A stretch of 64,000 nt of DNA from Ferdinandcohnia salidurans (GCF_042680725.1 NZ_JBHUEK010000007.1:186001-250000); one strand, 5' to 3'. Positions 52,409 through 62,874 are shown, counted from the stretch's first letter. Notes: generated by a model not told the origin, from the letters alone. Made by a program: numbers and translations.

Positions 52409-53611
52409 GTGCTAAATAAAAAAATATTACTATGCGTGAGTGGTGGGATTGCGGTATACAAGGCGGCAGCTTTGACAAGCAAGCTGACTCAAGCAGGAGC
52501 TCAAGTAAAAGTAATCATGAGCGAATCTGCTATGAAATTTGTTACTCCATTAACATTCCAAGCATTGTCAAGGAATGATGTTTATTTTGATACATTTGAT
52601 GAAAAAAATCCTGCAGTTATTGCACATATTGATCTTGCAGATTGGGCCGATTTAGTTGTAGTTGCACCTGCAACAGCAAATATAATCGGCAAACTCGCAA
52701 ATGGAATTGCAGACAATATGATCACGACAACATTGCTTGCAACTACTGTCCCTGTATGGATAGCTCCTGCAATGAATGTCCATATGTATGATCATCCTGC
52801 TGTAAAACGAAATATCGAGATCTTAGCTCGGGATGGATATCAATTTATTGAACCTTCTGAAGGGTATTTGGCATGTGGTTATGTTGGAAAAGGACGCCTT
52901 GAAGAGCCTGAAAAAATTGTTGAACTTATTACTGCTCATTTTTCTGAAAAACCAATACTACATGGTAAAAAGGTCTTAATAACTGCTGGGCCCACACGTG
53001 AGAAACTTGACCCTGTCCGATTTTTCACAAATCGTTCAACCGGTAAAATGGGGTATGCTCTTGCAGAGGCTGCAGGTAAAGCGGGAGCAGAAGTAACCTT
53101 GATTTCTGGACCGACTAATCTTCTGGTTCCACCTAATGTTCGAATGATTTCAGTTGAATCTGCAGAAGAGATGTTTACAGAAGTGATGTCCCACTATCAA
53201 CGAAGTGATATTGTCATAAAATCTGCCGCTGTTGCGGATTATCGTCCAAAGCAAGTCTATGATGGAAAAATGAAAAAGAAAACGGGTGACCTTGTACTAG
53301 AACTAGAAAGAACAACCGATATATTAAAAACGTTAGGAGAAAAAAAGAATCATCAATTATTAATTGGGTTTGCTGCTGAAACAGATAATATAGATGAATA
53401 TGCAAAACGCAAACTTACCTCGAAAAACCTTGACATGATCGTTGCAAATAATGTGACGACACAGGGGGCAGGTTTCGGTACAGATACAAATTTAGTAACG
53501 CTTTATAAGAAGGATGGGACACAAAAAGATTTGCCGATGATGACTAAACTTGAAGTTGCAAAAGCAATTCTTCAAGAAGTGAAAAAACTCTTGGATGGCG
53601 AGACTAAATGA
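52409..53611 (+). CDS. coaBC: phosphopantothenoylcysteine synthetase/decarboxylase CoaBC
   Basis: CoaBC is a fused enzyme of coenzyme A synthesis. It joins cysteine to phosphopantothenate (CoaB) and decarboxylates the product (CoaC, FMN). The 400-residue protein has the CoaC half (about 1-180) with VSGGIAVYKAA, the APATANIIGKLANGIADN and PAMNVHM motifs and ACGYVGKGRL. The CoaB half has AGPTREKLDPVRFFTN and STGKMGYALAEAA. It starts with GTG after GGGGGATTC. It overlaps priA by 4 bp. Confidence 0.96.
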   Translation: MLNKKILLCVSGGIAVYKAAALTSKLTQAGAQVKVIMSESAMKFVTPLTFQALSRNDVYFDTFDEKNPAVIAHIDLADWADLVVVAPATANIIGKLANGIADNMITTTLLATTVPVWIAPAMNVHMYDHPAVKRNIEILARDGYQFIEPSEGYLACGYVGKGRLEEPEKIVELITAHFSEKPILHGKKVLITAGPTREKLDPVRFFTNRSTGKMGYALAEAAGKAGAEVTLISGPTNLLVPPNVRMISVESAEEMFTEVMSHYQRSDIVIKSAAVADYRPKQVYDGKMKKKTGDLVLELERTTDILKTLGEKKNHQLLIGFAAETDNIDEYAKRKLTSKNLDMIVANNVTTQGAGFGTDTNLVTLYKKDGTQKDLPMMTKLEVAKAILQEVKKLLDGETK

Positions 53612-56022
53612 AAATCGCAAGCATAATCGTCGATGTTCCGGCAATGCAAACAGATAAAACCTATGATTATCAAGTTCCTGATAAATGGAAGGACATCGTC
53701 GTACCTGGTATGAGGGTCGTTGTTCCATTTGGTCCCCGCAAAGTGCAGGGATTTGTTATGAGCCTATCAGCTGAGGGAGAAGTGAAAAAGCTAAAGGAAA
53801 TTCATTCCTTGCTTGACCTTACACCTGCCCTGAACGAGGAGCTTCTTCATATTGGGAAATGGTTAACAGAAAAAACGCTTTGTTTTACAATCTCTGCGTT
53901 ACAAGCGATGCTTCCATCAGCCATGCGGGCGAAATATGAAAAAGAAATAAGATTACTTGAACCTTCTAACAGAAGTGAATTGGATCCAGCTATACAAGCT
54001 TCATTTATCCAACATGATGTGGTGAACTGGGAAGATGCGGAAAAAAATGATTTACTACATATTTACCAAAAGGATATAAAAAAAGGCCTCCTTGAAGTTG
54101 TCTACAAAGTAAAAAATCGTAGTAACAAGAAGACAATGAAGCAGGTGCAGCTTTCGATTTCAGCAGATGAGACTGAAAAAATAATCCACGAACTTCCTGC
54201 AACTGCTAAAAGACAAAAAGATGTACTAGACTATTTTTTAAAGGACAATAAACCAATCTTTTTAAAAGAACTTATACAGAAGGTTGGTGTGACGGATAGC
54301 ACGATTCGAACAATGGTCAAAAAGGGCCTTCTTTCAGAAAAAAATGTTGAGGTATACCGTGATCCATATGCGGACAAGCATTTTGAGCAGACTACACCAA
54401 TGCCACTAACAACTGAACAACAAAACGTGATTTCTCCGATTCTTTCCTCAATTGAGGATGTTCTTCATAAGGTGTTTTTAATGTACGGTGTTACAGGAAG
54501 TGGGAAGACCGAGGTCTATATGCAGGCAATTGATGCAGTCTTAAAAAGAGGTAAAGAAGCGATTGTACTTGTGCCAGAAATCTCTCTGACCCCACAAATG
54601 GTGAGTCGCTTTAAGGGTCGATTTGGTTCTCGGGTTGCTGTAATGCATAGTGGCCTAGGAATCGGAGAGAAATATGATGAATGGCGAAAGATTTACCGTA
54701 AGGAAGTTAGTGTTGTAGTTGGGGCAAGATCTGCTATTTTTGCTCCGTTTGAGAATCTCGGAATCATCATTATTGATGAAGAACATGAATCCAGCTATAA
54801 ACAGGAAGACAATCCAAGATATCACGCGAGAGATGTTGCAATTTTTCGTGGGCAACTCCATAATGCTCCTGTTATTTTAGGAAGTGCGACACCGACGCTT
54901 GAATCATTCGCGCGAGCCTCAAAGAATGTTTATGAGCTTGTAACATTAAAGGAAAGAGTTAATCAAAGGCCACTACCAAGTGTTGAAATCATCGATATGC
55001 GCGAGGAATTACGCAATGGTAATCGCTCCATGTTTTCAGGCTCTTTATTTGAAAAATTAACAGAGCGACTTGAACGAAATGAACAATCGGTTTTATTCTT
55101 AAATAAGCGTGGACATTCCTCGTTTGTTATGTGCAGGGATTGTGGATATGTCGCAAATTGCCCACATTGTGAAATTTCGCTAACCTATCATAGAACACAT
55201 CACCGTTTAAAATGCCATTATTGTGGTTACGAAACATTCATGCCTAATACTTGCCAAGAGTGTGGAAGTGAGCACATTCGCTTCTTTGGAACAGGCACTC
55301 AGAAGGTGGAAGAAGAACTTGCTAAGGTGTTACCAGAAGCAAGGGTCATTCGAATGGATGTAGATACAACAAGCCGAAAAGGTGCCCATGAGAAGTTATT
55401 AAAAGAATTTGGTGATCGAAAAGCTGATATTTTATTAGGTACACAAATGATTGCAAAAGGATTAGATTTTCCAAATGTTACATTAGTTGGTGTATTAACG
55501 GCTGATACCATGCTTAACCTGCCAGATTTTCGCTCATCCGAAAAAACGTTTCAGCTTCTGACACAAGTTAGTGGAAGAGCGGGACGTCATGAGTTGCCAG
55601 GTGAGGTTGTGATTCAGAGTTATACTCCTGAGCACTATAGTATAGAGCTCGCGAGTCATCATGATTATGACACCTTCTATCAAAATGAAATGAGAATCAG
55701 AAAAGCTCATGCCTATCCACCTTATTATTATCTCGCATTAGTAACCGTGACACATCCAGAGTTAACGAAAACGGTGGATGTTGCCGAGAAGATTGCAATC
55801 TATTTACGAAAGTCCTTATCTAATCAATCCATCATCCTAGGGCCGGTTACCTCACCGATTGCTCGGATTAATAATAGATATCGATACCAATGCATGATAA
55901 AATACAAAAATGAGCCAAATCTTAATAAGCTTTTAAAAGGAATACTAGATCGTTATCAACGAGAAATTTCTCAAAACTCACTTACATTATCAATTGACTT
56001 AAACCCATATATTATGATGTAG
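53608..56022 (+). CDS. priA: primosomal replication restart helicase PriA
   Basis: PriA recognises stalled forks and D-loops and loads the replicative helicase. The 804-residue protein has a 3' DNA-binding domain, a winged helix, a superfamily 2 helicase with Walker A MYGVTGSGKTEVYM near residue 293 and DEEH (IIDEEHESSYKQ), and a zinc region with paired cysteines in CRDCGYVANCPHC and CHYCGYETFMPNTCQECG. C-terminal helicase motifs include GTQMIAKGLDFP and QVSGRAGR. The start overlaps the coaBC stop. Confidence 0.97.
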   Translation: MKIASIIVDVPAMQTDKTYDYQVPDKWKDIVVPGMRVVVPFGPRKVQGFVMSLSAEGEVKKLKEIHSLLDLTPALNEELLHIGKWLTEKTLCFTISALQAMLPSAMRAKYEKEIRLLEPSNRSELDPAIQASFIQHDVVNWEDAEKNDLLHIYQKDIKKGLLEVVYKVKNRSNKKTMKQVQLSISADETEKIIHELPATAKRQKDVLDYFLKDNKPIFLKELIQKVGVTDSTIRTMVKKGLLSEKNVEVYRDPYADKHFEQTTPMPLTTEQQNVISPILSSIEDVLHKVFLMYGVTGSGKTEVYMQAIDAVLKRGKEAIVLVPEISLTPQMVSRFKGRFGSRVAVMHSGLGIGEKYDEWRKIYRKEVSVVVGARSAIFAPFENLGIIIIDEEHESSYKQEDNPRYHARDVAIFRGQLHNAPVILGSATPTLESFARASKNVYELVTLKERVNQRPLPSVEIIDMREELRNGNRSMFSGSLFEKLTERLERNEQSVLFLNKRGHSSFVMCRDCGYVANCPHCEISLTYHRTHHRLKCHYCGYETFMPNTCQECGSEHIRFFGTGTQKVEEELAKVLPEARVIRMDVDTTSRKGAHEKLLKEFGDRKADILLGTQMIAKGLDFPNVTLVGVLTADTMLNLPDFRSSEKTFQLLTQVSGRAGRHELPGEVVIQSYTPEHYSIELASHHDYDTFYQNEMRIRKAHAYPPYYYLALVTVTHPELTKTVDVAEKIAIYLRKSLSNQSIILGPVTSPIARINNRYRYQCMIKYKNEPNLNKLLKGILDRYQREISQNSLTLSIDLNPYIMM

Positions 56023-56053
56023 TTTAAAGTTGTGAAAAAAGAGAGAGACTAGT

Positions 56054-56172
56054 AGAAAAGCGATAAGCGCGCCCGCTTCTCGGCGACAAGCATAAGACGA
56101 GCGCTGACAGAAGGTGCTTTTTACCTTCAGAAGCGATTGTTATGACTCGAGCCGATGGCGCCTAAAGCTAGA
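56054..56172 (+). repeat. repeat family B, copy B3
   Basis: It starts AGAAAAGCGATAAGCGCGCC, has CTCGGCGACAAGCATAAGAC, an inner stem AGAAGGT/ACCTTCAG, and ends GAGCCGATGGCGCCTAAAGCTAG. It corresponds base by base to B1 with changes and sits in the priA-def gap. The part 56032-56053 and the 33 bases before def show no other feature. Confidence 0.8.
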
Positions 56173-56205
56173 CATATAAAAAAGTAGAATGTTGGAGGAA
56201 CACAT

Positions 56206-56679
56206 TTGTCAGTATTACCAATTGTTAAATACCCTAATGAAATACTAGAGGTAGAATGTGAAAAGGTGACCACCTTTGACCGGAAATTGTCAAAACTAAT
56301 TAAAGATATGTATGATACAATGCTTGAGGCGGACGGTGTTGGCTTAGCTGCCCCTCAGGTTGGAATTGCAAAACAAATCGCAATCGTTGATATCGGAGAC
56401 GAGAGCGGACTTATTGAACTTATTAATCCCGTGATCCTTGAACGTAAAGGTGAACAGGTAGGTCCAGAAGGCTGTCTCAGTTTTCCGGACCTTTTTGGTG
56501 AAGTTACGCGCAATGATTACGTGAAGGTTAGAGCGCAGAACCGAAGAGGGAAAACATACATAATTGAGGCAAGAGAATTCTTGGCCCGTGCGATTCAACA
56601 TGAAATCGATCATCTCCACGGTATATTATTTACTTCGAAGGTGAACCGTTATTATGAAGAAGGAGAAATTGAAGGGTAG
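56206..56679 (+). CDS. def: peptide deformylase
   Basis: Def removes the formyl group from nascent proteins. The 157-residue protein is of normal length and has all three metal motifs: GVGLAAPQVG near residue 45, EGCLSFP (metal Cys) near residue 88 and QHEIDHLHG (metal histidines) near residue 130. The TTG start has TTGGAGGAAC upstream. It is paired with fmt 8 bp downstream, as usual. Confidence 0.97.
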   Translation: MSVLPIVKYPNEILEVECEKVTTFDRKLSKLIKDMYDTMLEADGVGLAAPQVGIAKQIAIVDIGDESGLIELINPVILERKGEQVGPEGCLSFPDLFGEVTRNDYVKVRAQNRRGKTYIIEAREFLARAIQHEIDHLHGILFTSKVNRYYEEGEIEG

Positions 56680-56687
56680 GTAATTAC

Positions 56688-57641
56688 ATGGAACGTATAG
56701 TATTTATGGGTACTCCAGACTTTTCAGTACCTGTTTTACGTCAAATAATAGAAGATGGATATGAAGTTGTTGCTGTTGTAACGCAACCTGATAGACCAGT
56801 TGGTAGAAAAAGAGTTTTAACCCCTCCTCCTGTAAAGGTAGAGGCATTAAAACACAATATTCCAGTCATACAACCAAATAAAATTCGTGAAAAAGAAGAA
56901 ATTGAAAAAGTTCTAAGTTATGAACCTGATTTAATCGTAACTGCTGCTTTCGGACAAATTCTCCCTAATGAATTATTGGATGCACCTAAGTTTGGTTGTA
57001 TTAATGTACATGCATCCTTACTTCCTGAGCTTAGAGGTGGTGCACCAATCCATTATTCCATTCTCCAGGGGAAGAAAAAAACAGGTGTTACGATCATGTA
57101 TATGGTTGAAAAGCTGGATGCAGGGGATATTTTAACTCAAGTTGAAATTCCAATATTAGATACAGACCATGTAGGTTCTTTACATGATAAATTAAGTGTT
57201 GCAGGTTCAAAGCTATTATCTGAAACGATTCCTTTGCTTTTAGCAGGTAAAATAACACCAATTAAACAGGATGATTCTAAGGCAACATTTGCATCAAATA
57301 TTAAACGTGAACAGGAAAAGATAGACTGGACAAAAGATGGAGAGGATATATACAACCATATTCGTGGACTTCACCCATGGCCAGTTGCTTACACTACTTT
57401 AAATGGCGATGTAATGAAAATATGGTGGGGCCAAAAGGTACCTTCCTCAACTTCTGCAAAGAGCGGAACGGTTGTTTCAATCGAAAAAGATGGGTTTATT
57501 GTTTCGACTGGGAATACTACTTTTATAAAAATCACCCAACTTCAGCCTGCCGGTAAGAAAAAGATGAGTGCAGAGCAATTCCTGATGGGGTCGACTATAC
57601 AGGTGGGAACTCAGCTAGGAGACAAAAATGACGAAAACTAA
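56688..57641 (+). CDS. fmt: methionyl-tRNA formyltransferase
   Basis: Fmt formylates initiator Met-tRNA with 10-formyl-tetrahydrofolate. The 317-residue protein starts MERIVFMGTPDFSVPVL. It has the folate-binding and catalytic stretch INVHASLLPELRGGAPIHYSIL near residue 105 and a C-terminal domain starting about residue 210 that binds tRNA. The ATG follows GAAGGGTAGG at the end of def. It overlaps rsmB by 14 bp. Confidence 0.97.
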   Translation: MERIVFMGTPDFSVPVLRQIIEDGYEVVAVVTQPDRPVGRKRVLTPPPVKVEALKHNIPVIQPNKIREKEEIEKVLSYEPDLIVTAAFGQILPNELLDAPKFGCINVHASLLPELRGGAPIHYSILQGKKKTGVTIMYMVEKLDAGDILTQVEIPILDTDHVGSLHDKLSVAGSKLLSETIPLLLAGKITPIKQDDSKATFASNIKREQEKIDWTKDGEDIYNHIRGLHPWPVAYTTLNGDVMKIWWGQKVPSSTSAKSGTVVSIEKDGFIVSTGNTTFIKITQLQPAGKKKMSAEQFLMGSTIQVGTQLGDKNDEN

Positions 57642-58971
57642 TGTTCGAAATGTTGCACTTGAAATCTTATTGCAAATTGAAAAAAACCAAGCATATAGCA
57701 ATCTTCTTTTAAACCAAATGATAAAAAAGCATGAGGTGAAAGGAAAGGATGTAGGTTTACTTACAGAGATTGTATACGGAACAATTCAACGCCGTGATAC
57801 ATTGGATTTTTATTTAGCCCCGTTTTTAAAAAAGAGTAAAAAACTCGATCAATGGGTAAAAATCTTATTAAGACTTTCCTTATATCAAATGATTTATTTA
57901 GACCGAGTACCTGAACGAGCTATCTTTTTTGAGGCAGTCGAAATCGCCAAAAAAAGAGGGCATAAAGGTACAGCTTCGCTGGTGAATGGTGTTTTACGTT
58001 CCATTCAACGAGAAGGCTTGCCTTCATTAAACCAAATTACCGATGAAGTTGAAAGAATAGCTATTGAAACCAGTCACCCTATTTGGCTTGTCAAACGTTG
58101 GGCCCAACAAATTGGAATAGAAGAAACCCGGAAAATGTGTGAAGTGAATTGTACCCCACCGGAGCAAACAGGACGTGTTAATAATTTGGTGACAACGAGA
58201 GAAAAGCTTATTCATATGCTAAAAGAAGAAGATATTGAAGCTGTCGAAGGTGATGTGTCTCTTGATGCGATTAAGTCTGTTCGTGGGAATTTGGTTCATT
58301 CAAAGACCTTTAAAGAGGGATATTTTACGATCCAAGATGAAAGCTCAATGCTTGTTGCAAGAGCACTCGGTGTTGAAAAAGGTGAACAAATCCTCGATAG
58401 CTGTGCGGCACCTGGTGGTAAAACAACACATATCGCCGAATTACTAGGAAACACGGGCAAGGTTTACTCACTTGATCTTCATGAGCATAAAATAAAATTG
58501 ATTAATGAAGCAGTAAAACGTTTAGGGATTGAAAATGTTGAGACAAAAGCTCATGATAGTCGAAAAGCAAGGGAAATCTTTGAAAGTCAAATGTTTGATA
58601 AAATTCTTGTGGATGCACCGTGCTCAGGGTTTGGTGTTATAAGAAGAAAACCGGATATTAAATATACAAAATCGGTATCAGACAATCATAACCTTGCAAA
58701 AATACAGTTAGACATACTAACAGAGGTTTCATCTTTATTAAAAAAAGATGGTATACTCGTGTATAGCACATGTACAATAGATTACGAAGAAAATGAAGGT
58801 GTAATTAAAACCTTTCTAGAACAAAATCCCGATTTTATACTAGATGAAACAATGCAAAATGATCTTCCTGAAATAGTGAAACCTTATATTAAAAATGGAC
58901 AGCTCCAGCTTTATCCACATTATTTTGGTACGGATGGATTTTATATTGCAAGATTAAGAAAGCAGGTGTAA
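57628..58971 (+). CDS. rsmB: 16S rRNA (cytosine-967-C5)-methyltransferase RsmB
   Basis: RsmB (Sun, YloM) methylates C967 of 16S rRNA. The 447-residue protein has an N-terminal NusB-like RNA-binding domain (residues about 1-130) and a class I methyltransferase domain with the SAM motif DSCAAPGGKTTHIAELL near residue 260, VDAPCSGFGVIRRKPDI and the second cysteine motif STCTIDYEEN. The ATG follows AGGAG inside fmt. The same length as in B. subtilis (447) argues for an intact gene. Confidence 0.96.
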   Translation: MTKTNVRNVALEILLQIEKNQAYSNLLLNQMIKKHEVKGKDVGLLTEIVYGTIQRRDTLDFYLAPFLKKSKKLDQWVKILLRLSLYQMIYLDRVPERAIFFEAVEIAKKRGHKGTASLVNGVLRSIQREGLPSLNQITDEVERIAIETSHPIWLVKRWAQQIGIEETRKMCEVNCTPPEQTGRVNNLVTTREKLIHMLKEEDIEAVEGDVSLDAIKSVRGNLVHSKTFKEGYFTIQDESSMLVARALGVEKGEQILDSCAAPGGKTTHIAELLGNTGKVYSLDLHEHKIKLINEAVKRLGIENVETKAHDSRKAREIFESQMFDKILVDAPCSGFGVIRRKPDIKYTKSVSDNHNLAKIQLDILTEVSSLLKKDGILVYSTCTIDYEENEGVIKTFLEQNPDFILDETMQNDLPEIVKPYIKNGQLQLYPHYFGTDGFYIARLRKQV

Positions 58972-58976
58972 TGTAA

Positions 58977-60071
58977 TTGGAAGAAGTACAAACAACGAGA
59001 AGAAAAAAACAAAATTTACCGAGTTCAAAACCATCAATTTATTCACTTCAATTAGAGGAAATTGAAAACTGGCTCATCGAAAATGGAGAGAAGAAATTTC
59101 GTGGAGATCAGATTTTTGAATGGCTCTATTTGAAGCGTGTTACAACATTTGACGAGATGACGAACCTTTCAACTTCATTAAGACAAAAGCTAGCTGAGCA
59201 TTTTACAATTACGACCCTTAAAACAATCATTCAGCAAACATCAGCTGACGGTACAATGAAGTTTTTATTTGAACTTCATGATGGCTATTCGATTGAAACA
59301 GTGCTTATGAGACATAGCTACGGAAACTCTATTTGTGTAACTACACAGGTTGGTTGCCGCATTGGTTGTACGTTCTGTGCTTCAACGTTAGGAGGACTTA
59401 AACGTAATTTAGAGGCTGGCGAAATTGTGGCTCAAGTTGTAAAGGTGCAAAAAGCACTAGATGAGCTAGGTGAACGTGTAAGCCATTTGGTCATAATGGG
59501 TATTGGAGAGCCATTTGATAACTACGATCAAATGCTTTCATTCCTAAAAATTATAAACCATGATAAAGGTTTAAATATTGGTGCTCGTCATATTACCGTT
59601 TCAACAAGTGGGATCATTCCAAAAATCTATAAGTTTGCAGATGAAAAATTACAAATAAATTTTGCAATCTCTTTACATGCACCTAATACTGAAATTAGAA
59701 GTAAGTTAATGCCGATTAATCGTGCATATAAACTACCTGATTTAATGGAAGCTGTACGTTATTATATTGATAAAACAGGGAGAAGAATTAGCTTTGAATA
59801 TGGGTTGTTTGGCGGAGTCAATGATCAAGTTGAACATGCTGAAGAACTAGCAGAGCTACTAAAAGGAATTAAGTGTCATGTGAATTTAATTCCAGTCAAT
59901 TATGTTCCTGAGCGCGATTATGTTCGAACACCGCGAGAGCAAATCTTTGAATTTGAAAAGACATTAAAGAAGCATGGTGTGAATGTGACAATTCGACGTG
60001 AACAAGGTCATGATATTGATGCGGCCTGTGGTCAATTACGTGCAAAGGAGCGTAAAGAGGAGACGAGGTGA
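58977..60071 (+). CDS. rlmN: 23S rRNA/tRNA adenine-C2 methyltransferase RlmN
   Basis: RlmN is a radical SAM enzyme that methylates C2 of A2503 in 23S rRNA and of A37 in some tRNAs. The 364-residue protein has the iron-sulfur motif CRIGCTFC (CxxxCxxC) near residue 130, preceded by NSICVTTQVG, then GIGEPFDNYDQ. The methyl-carrying cysteine is in DIDAACGQLR near the C terminus. The start is a TTG with AGGTG upstream, 5 bp after rsmB. It is followed 4 bp later by prpC. Confidence 0.95.
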   Translation: MEEVQTTRRKKQNLPSSKPSIYSLQLEEIENWLIENGEKKFRGDQIFEWLYLKRVTTFDEMTNLSTSLRQKLAEHFTITTLKTIIQQTSADGTMKFLFELHDGYSIETVLMRHSYGNSICVTTQVGCRIGCTFCASTLGGLKRNLEAGEIVAQVVKVQKALDELGERVSHLVIMGIGEPFDNYDQMLSFLKIINHDKGLNIGARHITVSTSGIIPKIYKFADEKLQINFAISLHAPNTEIRSKLMPINRAYKLPDLMEAVRYYIDKTGRRISFEYGLFGGVNDQVEHAEELAELLKGIKCHVNLIPVNYVPERDYVRTPREQIFEFEKTLKKHGVNVTIRREQGHDIDAACGQLRAKERKEETR

Positions 60072-60075
60072 ACAT

Positions 60076-60825
60076 ATGAGGTCGTTCTTTTTGACAAACC
60101 GGGGAAAAGTAAGACAAATCAATGAGGATAGCTGTGGTGTATACCATAACAAAGCAGGACAAGTATTAGCAGTAGTGGCTGATGGAATGGGTGGTCACCG
60201 AGCTGGTGATGTTGCGAGTAGTATGACAACATCCCAGCTACGGTCTTATTGGGAGCAAGTTGACAAGATCGCGACATCCGAATCAGCAGAAGAGTGGTTA
60301 AAAGAGCATATTTCTAAAATAAATTCAAACCTGTATACACATTCACAGGAAAATGATGAATGCAAAGGTATGGGAACGACTGTTGTAGCTGCTATTTGTA
60401 CAGAGTTGTTCTCAACTGTATCGCATATTGGAGATAGCCGCTGTTATGTTCTAAACAGTCATGGGTTCCAACAAATTACCGAGGATCATTCATTAGTCAA
60501 TGAACTTGTTCGATCTGGCCATATTTCGAAGGAAGATGCAGAGCATCATCCACGTAAAAATGTCGTTTTACGTGCGTTAGGAACTGAAACACATGTGCAA
60601 ATGGACCTGAAAACCCTTATTTTAGATGAAGGGGACATGCTCTTAATTTGCTCTGATGGGTTATCAAATAAAGTACCCGAGGCTGAATTAAAAAGCATTC
60701 TAGAAAGTGACGAAAGTATTGAAAACAAGAGTGAACAACTTATCCAATTAGCCAATGATAATGGTGGAGAAGATAATATCACACTCGTAATCGTCGATTA
60801 CACACCTGAAAGTGAGGGAGAATAA
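60076..60825 (+). CDS. prpC: PP2C-type Ser/Thr phosphatase PrpC
   Basis: PrpC is the manganese-dependent phosphatase that reverses PrkC phosphorylation. The 249-residue protein has the PP2C metal motifs VRQINEDS near residue 12, VVADGMGGH near residue 35, GMGTTVV, HIGDSRCY near 117, LLICSDGLSNK and GEDNITLVI. The ATG at 60076 is chosen because GAGGTG lies 5 to 10 bases before it; the long frame from 59998 runs inside rlmN. It overlaps nothing and is 4 bp before prkC. Confidence 0.96.
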   Translation: MRSFFLTNRGKVRQINEDSCGVYHNKAGQVLAVVADGMGGHRAGDVASSMTTSQLRSYWEQVDKIATSESAEEWLKEHISKINSNLYTHSQENDECKGMGTTVVAAICTELFSTVSHIGDSRCYVLNSHGFQQITEDHSLVNELVRSGHISKEDAEHHPRKNVVLRALGTETHVQMDLKTLILDEGDMLLICSDGLSNKVPEAELKSILESDESIENKSEQLIQLANDNGGEDNITLVIVDYTPESEGE

Positions 60826-60829
60826 CCCT

Positions 60830-62800
60830 ATGCTTATTGGAAGACGATTAAGTGGTCGATATAAAATTCTCGAGGTTATTGGTGGAGGCGGGATGGCCAA
60901 TGTCTATCTTGCACGAGATGTTATTCTTGAAAGAGACGTAGCCATTAAAGTACTTCGTTTAGATTTCTCCAATGATGAAGAATTTATCAAGCGATTTAGA
61001 AGAGAAGCGCATGCGGCTACAAGCTTGGCACACCCAAATATTGTAAGTATCTATGATGTTGGTGAAGAAGAGGACATTTATTATATTGTAATGGAATATG
61101 TTCCTGGCCAAACTTTGAAACAATACATACAACGAAATGCACCGCTTCATCCAAAAGAAGCGATTAATATTATGTTGCAGTTGACCTCTGCAATCACACA
61201 TGCCCATCAAAATCAAATTGTTCACCGTGATATCAAACCACAAAATATTTTAATTGATCACGATGGAACGGTTAAGGTAACAGATTTTGGGATAGCAGTT
61301 GCGCTAAGTTCAACAACAATAACTCAAACAAACTCTGTACTTGGTTCGGTTCATTATTTATCACCAGAACAAGCGCGGGGTGGAATGTCTACTAGAAAGT
61401 CAGATATTTACTCACTAGGTATCGTGATGTTTGAATTATTGACAGGTCGAGTACCTTTTGAAGGTGAATCAGCGGTATCTATCGCCTTAAAGCATCTTCA
61501 ATCAGATACCCCATCACCAAAAAGATGGAATGCGACCATACCACAGAGTGTTGAGAATGTTATTTTAAAGGCAACTGCAAAAGATCCATTTCATCGATAT
61601 GATTCAGTTGAAGAGATGGAAGAGGATTTGCAAACTGTGTTATTTCCAAACAGATTAAATGAAGAAAAATTCGTGATCCCTGATATGGATGATGAAGTTA
61701 CAAAGGCGATTCCAATCATTAAGGATAATAGTCCATTAAAAAGTGCTGAAACAATGGTGAGAGATTCTCAAAAGAACTCAAAATCAGTTGATCAGGACGA
61801 ACCAAAACCAAAGAAAAAGAAGAAAAAGAAAAATAAGCTTTTAGTTTCTCTGGCCATCATCTTTTTCTTAATTCTTGCTGCTGGAGTTGCTGCAGTAACG
61901 ATTTTTCCAGCCTTGTTTTTACCGAAGGATGTCGAAGTTCCAGATGTTTCAAACATGACTTACGATCGAGCTGTTAACAAATTGGAGGAAGCTGGATTTA
62001 CGATTGGTGACACGATTGAAATTAGTGACCAAGAAGTAGAAGAAGGCTATATTGTTCGTACTGATCCTGAAGCAGGAGATTCGGTTAAGGAAGGCGCCAC
62101 AATTGATTTATATGAAAGTACTGGTAAAAAGAAAGTGGCTTTTAAGGACTATGTCGGTAAGGATTTCGAGGAAGTAAAAGAGAAATTAATTGATAAAGAA
62201 AAATATTTAGCTGTGTTTTCAGAAGAAGAATTTTCTGACAGTGCCAAAGGAACAATTCTTAGCCAATCAATTGATGAAGGAGAAGAGGTTGTACCAGAAG
62301 AAACAGAAGTAACTTTTACGATTAGTAAAGGACCTGAAACTATTAAACTTGCTGATTTAACAAAATACCCTGCAAATGCACTCGCTGAATATGCGAATAG
62401 TACTGGTTTGAATATTGACTCTGCTGAAGAGCAATACTCGGATGAAATCTCTGCTGGCCAGGTGATTTCTCAAACTCCTGCAGCAGGTGCTGAATTAACA
62501 AAGGGTGCTAAGGTAAAAGTAATCATGTCAAAAGGTCCTGAGCCCAAGGAGCCAAAAGAAGAAAAACGCACGATAACGATTGATTATACGCCGGATGAAG
62601 AGGAAAGCCCGCAGTTAGTGGAAATTTATATTCAGGATGCGAATAATAACATCAACAAGGTTTATGATGATTTTGAACTCAAGGAAAAACGTTCAGTAGA
62701 ACTTACCTTTGTGATTAACCCAGGTGAAACTGCCGAATACATGGTTTTAATAAATGGAGTATTAGATCAGCGAGATAAAATTCCGTATCCAGAACAATAG
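60830..62800 (+). CDS. prkC: PASTA-domain Ser/Thr protein kinase PrkC
   Basis: PrkC is a membrane kinase that senses peptidoglycan fragments and is linked in B. subtilis to germination and stationary-phase functions. The 656-residue protein has a Hanks kinase domain with GGGGMANVY, Lys40, HRDIKPQN (132-139), DFG (152-154) and an activation loop rich in Thr and Ser. A juxtamembrane basic stretch and one membrane segment (about 336-358) precede three extracellular PASTA repeats and a C-terminal domain. The ATG at 60830 gives the MLIGRRLSGRY start. It is coupled to prpC. Confidence 0.97.
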   Translation: MLIGRRLSGRYKILEVIGGGGMANVYLARDVILERDVAIKVLRLDFSNDEEFIKRFRREAHAATSLAHPNIVSIYDVGEEEDIYYIVMEYVPGQTLKQYIQRNAPLHPKEAINIMLQLTSAITHAHQNQIVHRDIKPQNILIDHDGTVKVTDFGIAVALSSTTITQTNSVLGSVHYLSPEQARGGMSTRKSDIYSLGIVMFELLTGRVPFEGESAVSIALKHLQSDTPSPKRWNATIPQSVENVILKATAKDPFHRYDSVEEMEEDLQTVLFPNRLNEEKFVIPDMDDEVTKAIPIIKDNSPLKSAETMVRDSQKNSKSVDQDEPKPKKKKKKKNKLLVSLAIIFFLILAAGVAAVTIFPALFLPKDVEVPDVSNMTYDRAVNKLEEAGFTIGDTIEISDQEVEEGYIVRTDPEAGDSVKEGATIDLYESTGKKKVAFKDYVGKDFEEVKEKLIDKEKYLAVFSEEEFSDSAKGTILSQSIDEGEEVVPEETEVTFTISKGPETIKLADLTKYPANALAEYANSTGLNIDSAEEQYSDEISAGQVISQTPAAGAELTKGAKVKVIMSKGPEPKEPKEEKRTITIDYTPDEEESPQLVEIYIQDANNNINKVYDDFELKEKRSVELTFVINPGETAEYMVLINGVLDQRDKIPYPEQ

Positions 62801-62874
62801 GCGTCAAAAGGTATAGGGAATTTTAATCTACCTGACATATTCGTGACGAATGAAATGAAACAAGGAGTGAAACT